A DNA stretch of 64,000 nucleotides, from the NCBI RefSeq assembly GCF_014699005.1, contig NZ_JACWZY010000015.1, forward strand, positions 62,001-126,000, read 5' to 3'. Below the pieces are notes generated by a model. The model was given only the letters and a program-made list of their open reading frames with translations. It was not told the origin of the DNA and ran no database searches. Both the position numbers and the translations under genes were made by a program. The stretch is from Spirosoma profusum. GTDB taxonomy: Bacteria > Bacteroidota > Bacteroidia > Cytophagales > Spirosomataceae. Below, one piece after another: positions 56,666-64,000 of this stretch; the stretch's first letter is position 1, and each line of letters begins with the position of its first letter.

Positions 56666-59600
56666 CTATTGCTTCAGCAAAAATGCTGTCAAATCGGCTA
56701 ATTGCTGGTGGTTCAGACCTAACGAATTTGGGTCGGGCATGAGGCTGTTTTTGAATTGTTTCCGCGAAACAACCTGGTCGGTGGGAACAGTGTGTTTTAC
56801 CCCTGTCACGCCTTTCACAACTACGGTCTGTTCGCCATCGCTCACCAGAAAACCGTAAAACGCCTGGCCTTTTTTCGTTGTAACCAGCCAGGGTTCGTAG
56901 CCAAACGCAAGACCAGCGCTGGGGTGTAAAATGGCATCCAGTAAACCATTTTTATCGAATTTCTGGTGAATCTCGGTCAATTCGGGGCCAATGTCATTCC
57001 CCTGTTTGCCATGACGATGGCAGGTAGAGCAACTCTTATTGAAAATTGACCGGCCCGTCTGCGGACTCCCTGTCAACATCGCAATCTCGGCAATGGCCGG
57101 GTCGCTACTGACCGATGCACTCGATTCGGTTACCCGAGCTGGTACCGATTCTGTAGCTGCGGTTTGCGGTTTGGTTTCAGTTGGCGTTGTGGATTCGATA
57201 ACCACAGGCGTTTCCTGTTTTACGGAGAAATATTCTTTGGCCATCGTCCGAACGGTTTGGTCCGGGTTTTTCAAAATGACCGGAGCGATGGCTGTCATCA
57301 GGTTGTCAGGCAGTCTTTTATCAGCCGCCAGTCCGACCAGAATTTTGCCGCCTTCGGGATTACTCGCCATCTCCAGAGCCATTCTCCGCTTTTCAGACTC
57401 CGATTTATATTCGTCCAGGAGCACCTGTCGACTTGCCAGCATTTTCTGTTCTTCGGCTGACAACTTCGTGGGCATTACGTCCTCCCACTTGAGGAGTTTA
57501 GCCCAGTCGTTCCCCTTCCGGAAATTAGTCCAGTAAGCCGCCTGCTGTGCTACGTCCTTATCATCCGATTTGGTTAAATCGACCATAATTTTGGCCGCAG
57601 CCGCCGTTCGGATGAAACCTAACGTAACAATTGCCTGACGTTTGTCATCGGCACTAATTTCTGGCGATTCAATACGTTTCTTCAACTGAGTCACGGCAGT
57701 CGCCGGATGAAGTTCCCAGACCAGATTGGCCGTGCGCTTGTCCCATTTCGTGGGATCTTCAGGAAGTGTGGTCAGTAAATCGGCGAAAAGTGGCTCCGCT
57801 TTTCCATCGGCGGCTTCCCCGAGTGCATTCAGGTAATAAGGGTCCTGTCCGTCATACCCTTTCACCAGATTAAGCAGCAGCAGTCGGCAATCGTAATACG
57901 GTACATCCCGGATAGCAACTGCCACTTCGCGACGTACCGCCGGGCTACGGTCAGTCGACAGATTTCCAAGTAAAGGCATCAGGGCTTTTTGCGAAGCTGT
58001 CAGGGCGGGATTGGCTTTCGAGTTTTCGGGCGTAATGCTACGTAACGCACGCAGGGCCGTAGCACGTACCGGCGCATCGACGGCCTTCAGTAGTCGTTCT
58101 ACCTCAAACTGGCCTTCAGCACCCAGTTGCGCCAACAGATAAATAGCCCGCGCCCGATGAAACGGATTCGGTGCGGTCAATAACGCCATCACAGGCTCAA
58201 CCACTTTCTCGCCCTGTTCCCTCAGCGCTTCGAAACCCAGCATTCTGACGTTTATGGCCGGGTTCAGAAGGGCGGCAATTTGGCCTTTCGTGTTGCTTAA
58301 ATCGATTTTCGGTACGGTGAGCTTTTTGCCTTTGGGTGTAATCCGGTAAATCCGGCCGTAACCTTTACTGTCCTTCATCTGGTGACCACCCACGACCGGA
58401 TCATACCAGTCAGCAATGTACAAAGCACCATCGGGACCAACCGCTACGTCGCTGGGACGGAACCACTTACGTGAGTCGTTATCTATGTCGTTCCATTTGT
58501 AGTTTGGGTTGTCTTCGGCTACGCTACTGATGAAATTGGTACGTTGCAAACGGTAGCCAGCCCCCGACACTTCCGGTTTGTAGCCAAAAATTACGTTACG
58601 TCCGGCTTCGGCGCTGAGGAGCATGCCCCGGTATTGCGGCCCCAGTTCATCGCCTTCATAATAAACCATACCCGTTGGCGATCCTGCGCCCGTAATGTCG
58701 CCGACGGGCATTACGTTCGGGTCTTCCTGATGCCAGTGGGCGGTCGGCACTGTTTGGCCAGGCCGTTGATCGCCCTGCCAGTAGCGCGTGCCATCTGTAC
58801 TGAAATAGCCAGCGTTAGCTCCTTCCATCAGCCAGCTCGTCCGGCACGCAACTACCTGATCATCATTATCGTTTTGCCACATATTTCCGTACGAATCGAC
58901 CGCCGTTTCGTAGTTATTGCGAAAATTATGGCCCATTACTTTCAAGTTAGAAGCGTCTCGGTCGATACGTAGCGCCATACCTCCTGTCCAGATACGACCA
59001 TCGTCGCTCACCTGATTGCCATGATTAATTTTGTTGTACGGGGTTCCGCCGGTGTATAAACTTCCGGAACGTAGCGTCCAGCCATTTTTGTCGGTTACTA
59101 CGTGTGGGCCGGCATTTCCTGTGTTGAAATAATATTTTCCGTCGGGTCCGGCCACGACGGAGTGCAGCGAATGGTCGTGGTCTAAGCCACCAAAACCTGT
59201 CAGTATAATTTCTTTTTGGTCTGGCACGTCGTCACCGTTATTGTCGGTATACATCACCAGATTGGGGGCTGCCGACACAATGACTTTGTTCCCTACCACC
59301 GCAATGCCCAGTGGCGACACCAGCGACGTATCGGTAACAAAAGCTTTACTGTTATCAGCCTTTCCATCGCCATCGGTATCTTCCAAAATCATGACGCGCT
59401 CGCCCTCCGGATGGCTGAGTCGGTTCTGAGCTTTGTTGTTAAACTTGCGGTAGTTCACGGCTTCAGTCACCCAAACACGACCTCTGGCATCAATATCGAT
59501 GTTAGTCGGGTTAAAAAACATCGGCGATTCGGCCCAAAGCGTAACTTCCAGGTCATCCGGCAAATACAAACGGCTCGAATCCGGATCAGCAATGACGCTA

Positions 59601-59728
59601 CGTTGACGTACTGCATTCTGATGGGACGTAGTGAATTTATCCGATTGAATACCCGGCCCAATCAGGTATAACAAACCCGCCGTTGTCAGCGCCAGTGAGA
59701 AAGGGTTCAGGGATAAGATTTTTTTCAT
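56666..59728 (-). CDS. PQQ/sorbosone-type dehydrogenase with HEAT repeats and C-terminal cytochrome c
   Basis: A 1020-residue exported protein. An N-terminal signal (FSLALTTAGLLYLIG) is followed by a six-bladed propeller dehydrogenase domain (LPDDLEVTLWAES, GRVWVTEAVNYR and LEDTDGDGKADNSK; YIADWYDPVVGGHQ). HEAT-like helical repeats fill the middle (FHRARAIYLLAQLG, SPAVRREVAVAI). The C-terminal heme domain has CSTCH (GRSIFNKSCSTCHRHGKQGNDIGPEL). This is the membrane-bound dehydrogenase type common in Bacteroidota and Planctomycetes. The substrate is probably a sugar or alcohol but is unknown. A sugar isomerase-like gene precedes it on the same strand. Confidence 0.87.
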   Translation of the reverse strand: MKKILSLNPFSLALTTAGLLYLIGPGIQSDKFTTSHQNAVRQRSVIADPDSSRLYLPDDLEVTLWAESPMFFNPTNIDIDARGRVWVTEAVNYRKFNNKAQNRLSHPEGERVMILEDTDGDGKADNSKAFVTDTSLVSPLGIAVVGNKVIVSAAPNLVMYTDNNGDDVPDQKEIILTGFGGLDHDHSLHSVVAGPDGKYYFNTGNAGPHVVTDKNGWTLRSGSLYTGGTPYNKINHGNQVSDDGRIWTGGMALRIDRDASNLKVMGHNFRNNYETAVDSYGNMWQNDNDDQVVACRTSWLMEGANAGYFSTDGTRYWQGDQRPGQTVPTAHWHQEDPNVMPVGDITGAGSPTGMVYYEGDELGPQYRGMLLSAEAGRNVIFGYKPEVSGAGYRLQRTNFISSVAEDNPNYKWNDIDNDSRKWFRPSDVAVGPDGALYIADWYDPVVGGHQMKDSKGYGRIYRITPKGKKLTVPKIDLSNTKGQIAALLNPAINVRMLGFEALREQGEKVVEPVMALLTAPNPFHRARAIYLLAQLGAEGQFEVERLLKAVDAPVRATALRALRSITPENSKANPALTASQKALMPLLGNLSTDRSPAVRREVAVAIRDVPYYDCRLLLLNLVKGYDGQDPYYLNALGEAADGKAEPLFADLLTTLPEDPTKWDKRTANLVWELHPATAVTQLKKRIESPEISADDKRQAIVTLGFIRTAAAAKIMVDLTKSDDKDVAQQAAYWTNFRKGNDWAKLLKWEDVMPTKLSAEEQKMLASRQVLLDEYKSESEKRRMALEMASNPEGGKILVGLAADKRLPDNLMTAIAPVILKNPDQTVRTMAKEYFSVKQETPVVIESTTPTETKPQTAATESVPARVTESSASVSSDPAIAEIAMLTGSPQTGRSIFNKSCSTCHRHGKQGNDIGPELTEIHQKFDKNGLLDAILHPSAGLAFGYEPWLVTTKKGQAFYGFLVSDGEQTVVVKGVTGVKHTVPTDQVVSRKQFKNSLMPDPNSLGLNHQQLADLTAFLLKQ

Positions 59729-59786
59729 CAGAATTCAAGGGTTAATCTGGGTTTCACTACGTATCCAAACTTTTTTCTCAAAAGAC

Positions 59787-59823
59787 GTTTTTGTTATGCT
59801 TCGTATCTCAGCATAACAAAAAC
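59787..59823. repeat. short perfect inverted repeat, TTTTGTTATGCT-type
   Basis: GTTTTTGTTATGCT pairs perfectly with AGCATAACAAAAAC around a 9-nt loop. It resembles the ends of the TCATGCTGA-type repeats (GTTTTTGTCATGCT). It lies between the two genes of the dehydrogenase unit. Confidence 0.7.
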
Positions 59824-59827
59824 AAAA

Positions 59828-60685
59828 TCAACTAAATATTGCACGTACCGTTTTATTATTCTCGATATAGCTTTCCAGCATCGGCTTGCCTTTGGGAACG
59901 GCTCCTTCAATCTGCAACCAGCCGGAATAATCTATTTCGTCCAGCACCTGACGCACTTTCTTCAAATCAACTTCACCCTGACCGAGTAAATGGCCGTTTT
60001 CTTTCAGGTGAATTTCACAGATACGCCCCTTGCCAAGACTACGAATTTCATCAAAAATATTGTACCTACGTACCGTTGAGTTGCAGACATCGTAATAAAC
60101 CTTCACAGCGGGCGACCCAACCGCGTCCAAAATGGCCACGAGTTCGGGAGCCGATAGCCACGATTCGATACCCAACGTAACACCCGCTTTTTCGGCTTTG
60201 GGCGCAACTGCTTTCAGACGGTCGATAACCACCTGTGTACCTTTTTTATCTTTTCGTAAGTCGTTGTTGTTGAAAAAGGCCAGCAAAATCGCCTTCACGC
60301 CCAACCCCTGTGCTACGTCGACGCTATCCTGAACCCATTGTTCGGTACGCGGATCAGATTTATAAGGAATATCGTTGAGCAGCCCAATCGCCAGTCCGCC
60401 GATAGCCACGCCCGACTGAGCGGCTGCCGCTTTAACCTGTTGCTGCATTTCGGGTTTACGTAGATGTTCGTGGTCATTTTTTGTGTTTAAACTTACCTGC
60501 ACGCCGTCGAGGCCAATTTGTTTGGCTATCGCAAAGCTATTGATGTCGCCAGCGGGGGCAATTGACCAATCGCAGGCACCAATTTTGAAGCGATTTTCGG
60601 CACTCTCCCACTTCGACCAGGCAGGTTGGGTCAGCGCAGCCAATCCGGCTCCCAATGTGTAACGCAGTGCTTCACGACGATTCAT
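59828..60685 (-). CDS. Tat-exported sugar phosphate isomerase/epimerase-like protein
   Basis: A 285-residue TIM-barrel protein of the xylose isomerase-like family. It starts MNRREALRYTLGAGLAALTQPAWS, a twin-arginine-like signal (RR followed by a hydrophobic stretch). The metal-site pattern includes GIESWL and YYDVCNSTVRRYNIF, and EIHLKENGHLLGQGEVDLKKV follows with LQIEG. It lies upstream of the cytochrome dehydrogenase gene on the minus strand, suggesting they act together on an exported sugar (inference). Confidence 0.82.
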   Translation of the reverse strand: MNRREALRYTLGAGLAALTQPAWSKWESAENRFKIGACDWSIAPAGDINSFAIAKQIGLDGVQVSLNTKNDHEHLRKPEMQQQVKAAAAQSGVAIGGLAIGLLNDIPYKSDPRTEQWVQDSVDVAQGLGVKAILLAFFNNNDLRKDKKGTQVVIDRLKAVAPKAEKAGVTLGIESWLSAPELVAILDAVGSPAVKVYYDVCNSTVRRYNIFDEIRSLGKGRICEIHLKENGHLLGQGEVDLKKVRQVLDEIDYSGWLQIEGAVPKGKPMLESYIENNKTVRAIFS

Positions 60686-60837
60686 AGTAATTTTGTTTTC
60701 GAATGACAGACTATTCTATAAAGCATTCAACATTAATTATCTTATAGCGTATATAACTGTAGGAGGAAATTATTTTTTCTGACCACTCTTTCCAACCCTC
60801 CCGTTTCAGCCGGGGTCATTATTAGGTCAACGTTGCT

Positions 60838-61389
60838 ATGCAGGATGATTACGCACTAGTCGAAGGATGCCGACAACAGAACCGGGTTTCGCAGCGACTG
60901 CTCTACGAGCGGTTTGCCGGTAAGCTCTTTGTCCTTTGCAAACGGTACATCAAAGACCCCGACGAGGCCGAAGATGTGTTGCAGGATGCGTTTGTAAAGA
61001 TTTACCGGCATATCGACTCATTTCGGTTTGAGTGTCCGCTGGAAGCGTGGCTGAAACGGATTGTGATTAATACGGCACTGAAGGAATTACGAAAAAATAA
61101 ACCCTGGGAGAACGCAGCCGACGTACAGGAAATGGCCCCCGTGCTGCCGCAGGCCGACGAAAGCCTACCCACACTCAATTATCAATATCTGCTGCAACTG
61201 ATTCAGGAGCTACCGGCGGGTTGCCGAACCATATTTAATCTCTATGCGATCGAAGGGTATACGCACCCGGAAATCGCTGAATTACTTGACATTGCCGAAG
61301 GAACTTCAAAATCGCAGTATGCCCGCGCAAGAGGGCTGTTGCAACAAAAACTATTTTCTGATGGACATCCGGCCCAGGGCCGCTCTTAA
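60838..61389 (+). CDS. ECF RNA polymerase sigma factor
   Basis: A 183-residue ECF sigma factor. Region 2 is LLYERFAGKLFVLCKRYIKDPDEAEDVLQDAFVKIYRHIDSF with LEAWLKRIVINTALKELRK. Region 4 is LPAGCRTIFNLYAIEGYTHPEIAELLDIAEGTSKSQYARAR. Its stop overlaps the ATG of the next gene by 1 base (TAATG), which suggests translational coupling with a putative anti-sigma/barrel protein. A Cys-rich lipoprotein and a serpin follow. Confidence 0.94.
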   Translation: MQDDYALVEGCRQQNRVSQRLLYERFAGKLFVLCKRYIKDPDEAEDVLQDAFVKIYRHIDSFRFECPLEAWLKRIVINTALKELRKNKPWENAADVQEMAPVLPQADESLPTLNYQYLLQLIQELPAGCRTIFNLYAIEGYTHPEIAELLDIAEGTSKSQYARARGLLQQKLFSDGHPAQGRS

Positions 61390-63056
61390 TGACATGGAAA
61401 GAAATGGATGAATTAGACAAAAACATACCCGACGACCTATGGCGAAAGGTATTTAATGAAGCCAGCGAAACGCCCCCTCCTCGCGTGTGGGACGCTATCG
61501 AGCGCCGGCTAGATGAATCCAGTGGCCCGAAAATACTGCCTTTGTGGGGTAGTGGACTGGCTTCGTCGCGGTCGCTGCAGTGGGGAATGCGCGTGGCGGC
61601 TGCCGTTACGTTACTGCTCGTTGGCTGGTGGGCTTTCACTACGTTGTCGGTCGATAAACCGGAGCAACGTATCAGTCAGGCACATAAACAATCAAAAACG
61701 AACGTAGCAGATGACGTAGCGAACCCAGGTAACGTAGCAAATTCCGACAGGGTAGCCGATTCAGGCAACGTAGCATTCACGGAAGCAAACAAGCCAGCAA
61801 CCAAAATACTACGTAGCTATAAAGCAAAGCATGGAAGTACGTCTGAGCAGAACACTTCGGACCTGATTGCGTCCAACGCAAAACCGCAACGTAACGCGGT
61901 TGTTTCTGCACCTGCTACGTCTGTAGTATCTCGAAAAAAACTCGCTGCCACCTTTACCAGGCCCGGCCAGATACAAAACGACCCAACCTTCGTTTCATTT
62001 CCGGATGCTACGTTCCCAAGTGTGGCCACGGATTATAAAGTGCCCGCTACGTCTGCCAGCCCTGGTGCAGAGGCAATTACCAACGTAACGTCGGATCAGA
62101 ATAACTATTCGGTTGCCTCATACAGCCAGTTACGGAACAAACCGCTTCGTATAGGCGGTGCGCGTCCGATTCAGCGGATTGTCTGGTTCCGCCCGGCAGA
62201 AGCCCCGCTTGAGGCAGACGTAGCGTCGCGTAAACGCGAACGGAAGGAAATGTGGGCTTCGGTAGGAATGATGTCGGGTACCTATAATCCAATGGTTTCG
62301 GTTCATTCAGCACCTGTACTGGCTTTGGCCAATAATTCCTTTCAGAATACCCCAACCACCACATTGCAGGCCGTTCAGCCGTCGGTCAATAGCCGGGCTA
62401 ACTTTTCGGTGGCGTATCAGGCTGGAGCGGGTGTTCAGGTAACCGAACACTGGTCGTTCGAATCAGGGGTTGGTTATTTGGCGGGCCGTTCAACGGTTGA
62501 GACGCCTATCCAATCGGCGGGGAGCGTTTCAGGACTGGTCAATTCCAGCAATGCGCCGGGTAACATAAGCAGTAACCTGTTTCTGGATGCCCTACGTAGC
62601 ACAAGCAGTTCCAGCACTGGTTATGCGTCTGTAACTGCCGATAAGATGACCGGCGCCAGCATCAACTATGCCAATCAGGCCGTCTATAACGAACGCAACC
62701 AGCAGGTGCTGACCAATAACTATCAATACGTGCAGGTTCCGGTGCAGGTAGGCTATCAGCTACGTCCGCGCAAACGTTTGGGACTGGCCTTAGTAGGTGG
62801 TTTCCTGACCAACATTTTTGTCAGAAATACGGTTGGAAATGATGTAGTTGTAACCGCAAAAGATGGTGTTTATCGACCTGTTTCGCTGGCGGCCACCATG
62901 GGCGCCCGTTTCCGGTATCGGCCATCACGCCAGTGGTCAGCTTCGCTTGCCGGTGTCTATCAGCCTTCAATCGGAACCAGTACGTCGGCCCAATCACAGA
63001 TACAAAGTCATCCGACCGTGATGGGGATGAGTTTTGGAGTAGATTATCATTTTTAA
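61389..63056 (+). CDS. membrane protein with anti-sigma-like N-terminus and barrel-like C-terminus
   Basis: A 555-residue protein. The N-terminus MDELDKNIPDDLWRKVFNEASETPPPRVWDAIERRL resembles sigma-binding parts of Bacteroidota anti-sigma proteins. One membrane segment follows at about residues 66-84 (VAAAVTLLLVGWWAF). Residues 95-235 are Asn/Ala/Ser/Thr-rich with repeated NVA/DVA words (DNA word ACGTAGC). The last 250 residues look like a porin-type beta-barrel (GAGVQVTEHWSFESGVGYLAG, VQVPVQVGYQLRP, ends in FGVDYHF). An alternative start is at 61404. It is coupled to the sigma gene. Confidence 0.7.
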   Translation: MTWKEMDELDKNIPDDLWRKVFNEASETPPPRVWDAIERRLDESSGPKILPLWGSGLASSRSLQWGMRVAAAVTLLLVGWWAFTTLSVDKPEQRISQAHKQSKTNVADDVANPGNVANSDRVADSGNVAFTEANKPATKILRSYKAKHGSTSEQNTSDLIASNAKPQRNAVVSAPATSVVSRKKLAATFTRPGQIQNDPTFVSFPDATFPSVATDYKVPATSASPGAEAITNVTSDQNNYSVASYSQLRNKPLRIGGARPIQRIVWFRPAEAPLEADVASRKRERKEMWASVGMMSGTYNPMVSVHSAPVLALANNSFQNTPTTTLQAVQPSVNSRANFSVAYQAGAGVQVTEHWSFESGVGYLAGRSTVETPIQSAGSVSGLVNSSNAPGNISSNLFLDALRSTSSSSTGYASVTADKMTGASINYANQAVYNERNQQVLTNNYQYVQVPVQVGYQLRPRKRLGLALVGGFLTNIFVRNTVGNDVVVTAKDGVYRPVSLAATMGARFRYRPSRQWSASLAGVYQPSIGTSTSAQSQIQSHPTVMGMSFGVDYHF

Positions 63057-63069
63057 ACAAACAACGATT

Positions 63070-63549
63070 ATGAAACGTCTTGGAAATTTTGTTGCTATAG
63101 CGTTACTCTTCGTACAATGTAGTAGTAGCGTTGACCCACAGAACCCAGAAAATCTCAACAGTGAGTTAATCGTCCGCAGTGGCACATCGTTTGGCTTCTG
63201 TTTGGGCTATTGCCAGAAAAATTATGTTTTCGATAAGACCAACGTAACACTCAACGAAATTGCGAACGGGCGGCAACCAACGCAGCTTGACCCCAGAAAC
63301 TGCTCATTTACCATCAGCGAAGCCGACTGGAATGCCGTAAAAGCATCGGCTAATCTGGACGCATTCAGTAAGCAGCCCGAGACTATCGGTTGCCCGGATT
63401 GCGCCGACGGTGGTGCCGAATACATCGAGCTGGAACTCAGTGGACAAAAACATCGTGTTACGTTCCCGCATGGCGGAACCATACCTGGTTTCGAAGGACT
63501 AGTCGAAAACCTACGGAAACTTCGCGAGACGAAGAAAGAGTGTCAATAA
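63070..63549 (+). CDS. cysteine-containing lipoprotein of unknown function
   Basis: A 159-residue lipoprotein: MKRLGNFVAIALLFVQC with Cys 17 as the lipid anchor. The mature part has FGFCLGYCQKNY, CPDC in IGCPDCADGGAEYIELE, and other Cys residues that could form disulphides or bind metal. No family is recognised. It lies 13 bases after the barrel-like gene and 19 bases before the serpin gene, so it is probably co-transcribed with the sigma factor unit. Confidence 0.72.
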   Translation: MKRLGNFVAIALLFVQCSSSVDPQNPENLNSELIVRSGTSFGFCLGYCQKNYVFDKTNVTLNEIANGRQPTQLDPRNCSFTISEADWNAVKASANLDAFSKQPETIGCPDCADGGAEYIELELSGQKHRVTFPHGGTIPGFEGLVENLRKLRETKKECQ

Positions 63550-63568
63550 CAACAAATCATAATGACCA

Positions 63569-64000
63569 ATGAAAACGAATCTTTTTTCGACGGTAACCGT
63601 ACTCACAGGCAGTCTGTTGCTGCTGGCTGTAAGCTGTAAAAACGCCGAGGTAACGCCCGGAGGCACTAGTACGGCAGATAATTTGCGTGTTTCAGCGCCA
63701 TTCGCCAATCAAACTACGCAATTCGCGTTCGATCTCGCCAAGCGTGTAAGCGCTAAAGAAGGGAATGCCAAAAACGTATTTATTTCACCACTCAGCCTTC
63801 ACATCGCACTGGGTATGGTACTGAACGGAGCCAATGGTCAAACGGCGCAGGAAATCCAGAAAACGCTCAAACTGGACGCGCAGACGCTGGCCGAGGCCAA
63901 TCAGACGTATCAGAATCTGATGGAAAACCTGCCCGGCGTCGACCCAAAAGTGACTCTGAATCTGGCTAATTCCGTCTGGTATCGCAATACGTATCCGGTA
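63569..64000 (+). CDS. serpin-family protease inhibitor (3' end outside window)
   Basis: Partial gene of 144 codons running off the window end; the frame stays open. It starts MKTNLFSTVTVLTGSLLLLAVSC, a lipoprotein signal with Cys near residue 23. The serpin helix and shutter motifs follow: FAFDLAKRVSAKEGNAKNVFISPLSLHIALGMVLNGANGQTAQEI. ANSVWYRNTYPV resembles the conserved ANRLF..strand region. Serpins are suicide inhibitors of serine or cysteine proteases. The reactive-centre loop lies outside the window, so inhibitory activity cannot be judged. Confidence 0.9.
   Translation, partial: MKTNLFSTVTVLTGSLLLLAVSCKNAEVTPGGTSTADNLRVSAPFANQTTQFAFDLAKRVSAKEGNAKNVFISPLSLHIALGMVLNGANGQTAQEIQKTLKLDAQTLAEANQTYQNLMENLPGVDPKVTLNLANSVWYRNTYPV

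Noticed and set aside
57039..57536. 165-codon plus-strand frame inside the dehydrogenase gene
   Set aside because: Low-complexity antisense of a HEAT-repeat region; no independent evidence.

Overview
The window looks like chromosomal DNA of a member of the Bacteroidota, most likely Cytophagales and close to Spirosoma (the genus is an inference). Support: several promoters of the Bacteroidota type (TTG or TTTG, about 20 nt, TAnnTTTG), type IX secretion features (a PorZ-like protein and two C-terminal sorting domains), many lipoproteins, a short AtpC without its helical domain, and few Shine-Dalgarno sequences. I see no phage, plasmid or insertion-sequence genes, so this is core chromosome with small accessory insertions.

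Layout. 1-2573: end of the ATP synthase operon, with atpD (cut by the window edge) and atpC separated by a gene for a secreted protein. 2697-7692: uridine kinase, an oxidoreductase, and the NAD genes nadA and nadB with a toxin-antitoxin pair between them. 7882-14139: a glutamine-synthetase-family ligase, an APH-fold kinase, then an ECF sigma factor cluster with a membrane protein, a Spy/CpxP-like sensor, a YHYH lipoprotein, a MORN-like lipoprotein and a SCO1-like copper protein. 14216-25213: HAD protein, kdsA, acpP-fabF-rnc, degP, gmd, a SPOR lipoprotein, murB, a ROK kinase and an SDR. 25489-40968: mlaE-mlaF, an HhH/outer-membrane protein, thymidine kinase, porZ, a PBP4-like peptidase, a secreted metalloprotease-like protein, msrB, recQ and a DUF2141 protein.

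41037-49450 is the most informative part. A tRNA-Pro gene is followed 37 nt later by an unlisted trp leader peptide with three consecutive Trp codons and an intrinsic terminator, then trpE-G-D-C-F, a second toxin-antitoxin pair, trpB-A and hisIE. The leader can form mutually exclusive hairpins, as in classical ribosome-mediated attenuation. 49547-64000: a holin-family membrane protein, RidA, a very large alpha-2-macroglobulin, a cytochrome-c/HEAT dehydrogenase with a Tat-exported sugar isomerase-like partner, and an ECF sigma cluster ending in a serpin cut by the window edge.

Two signals cut across genes. First, the words ACGTA and TACGT are far more common than chance in coding and non-coding DNA. 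Second, many gaps between co-oriented genes hold long inverted repeats of several sequence families, often starting at or within a few bases of the upstream stop codon. One supplies the start codon and signal-peptide core of porZ.
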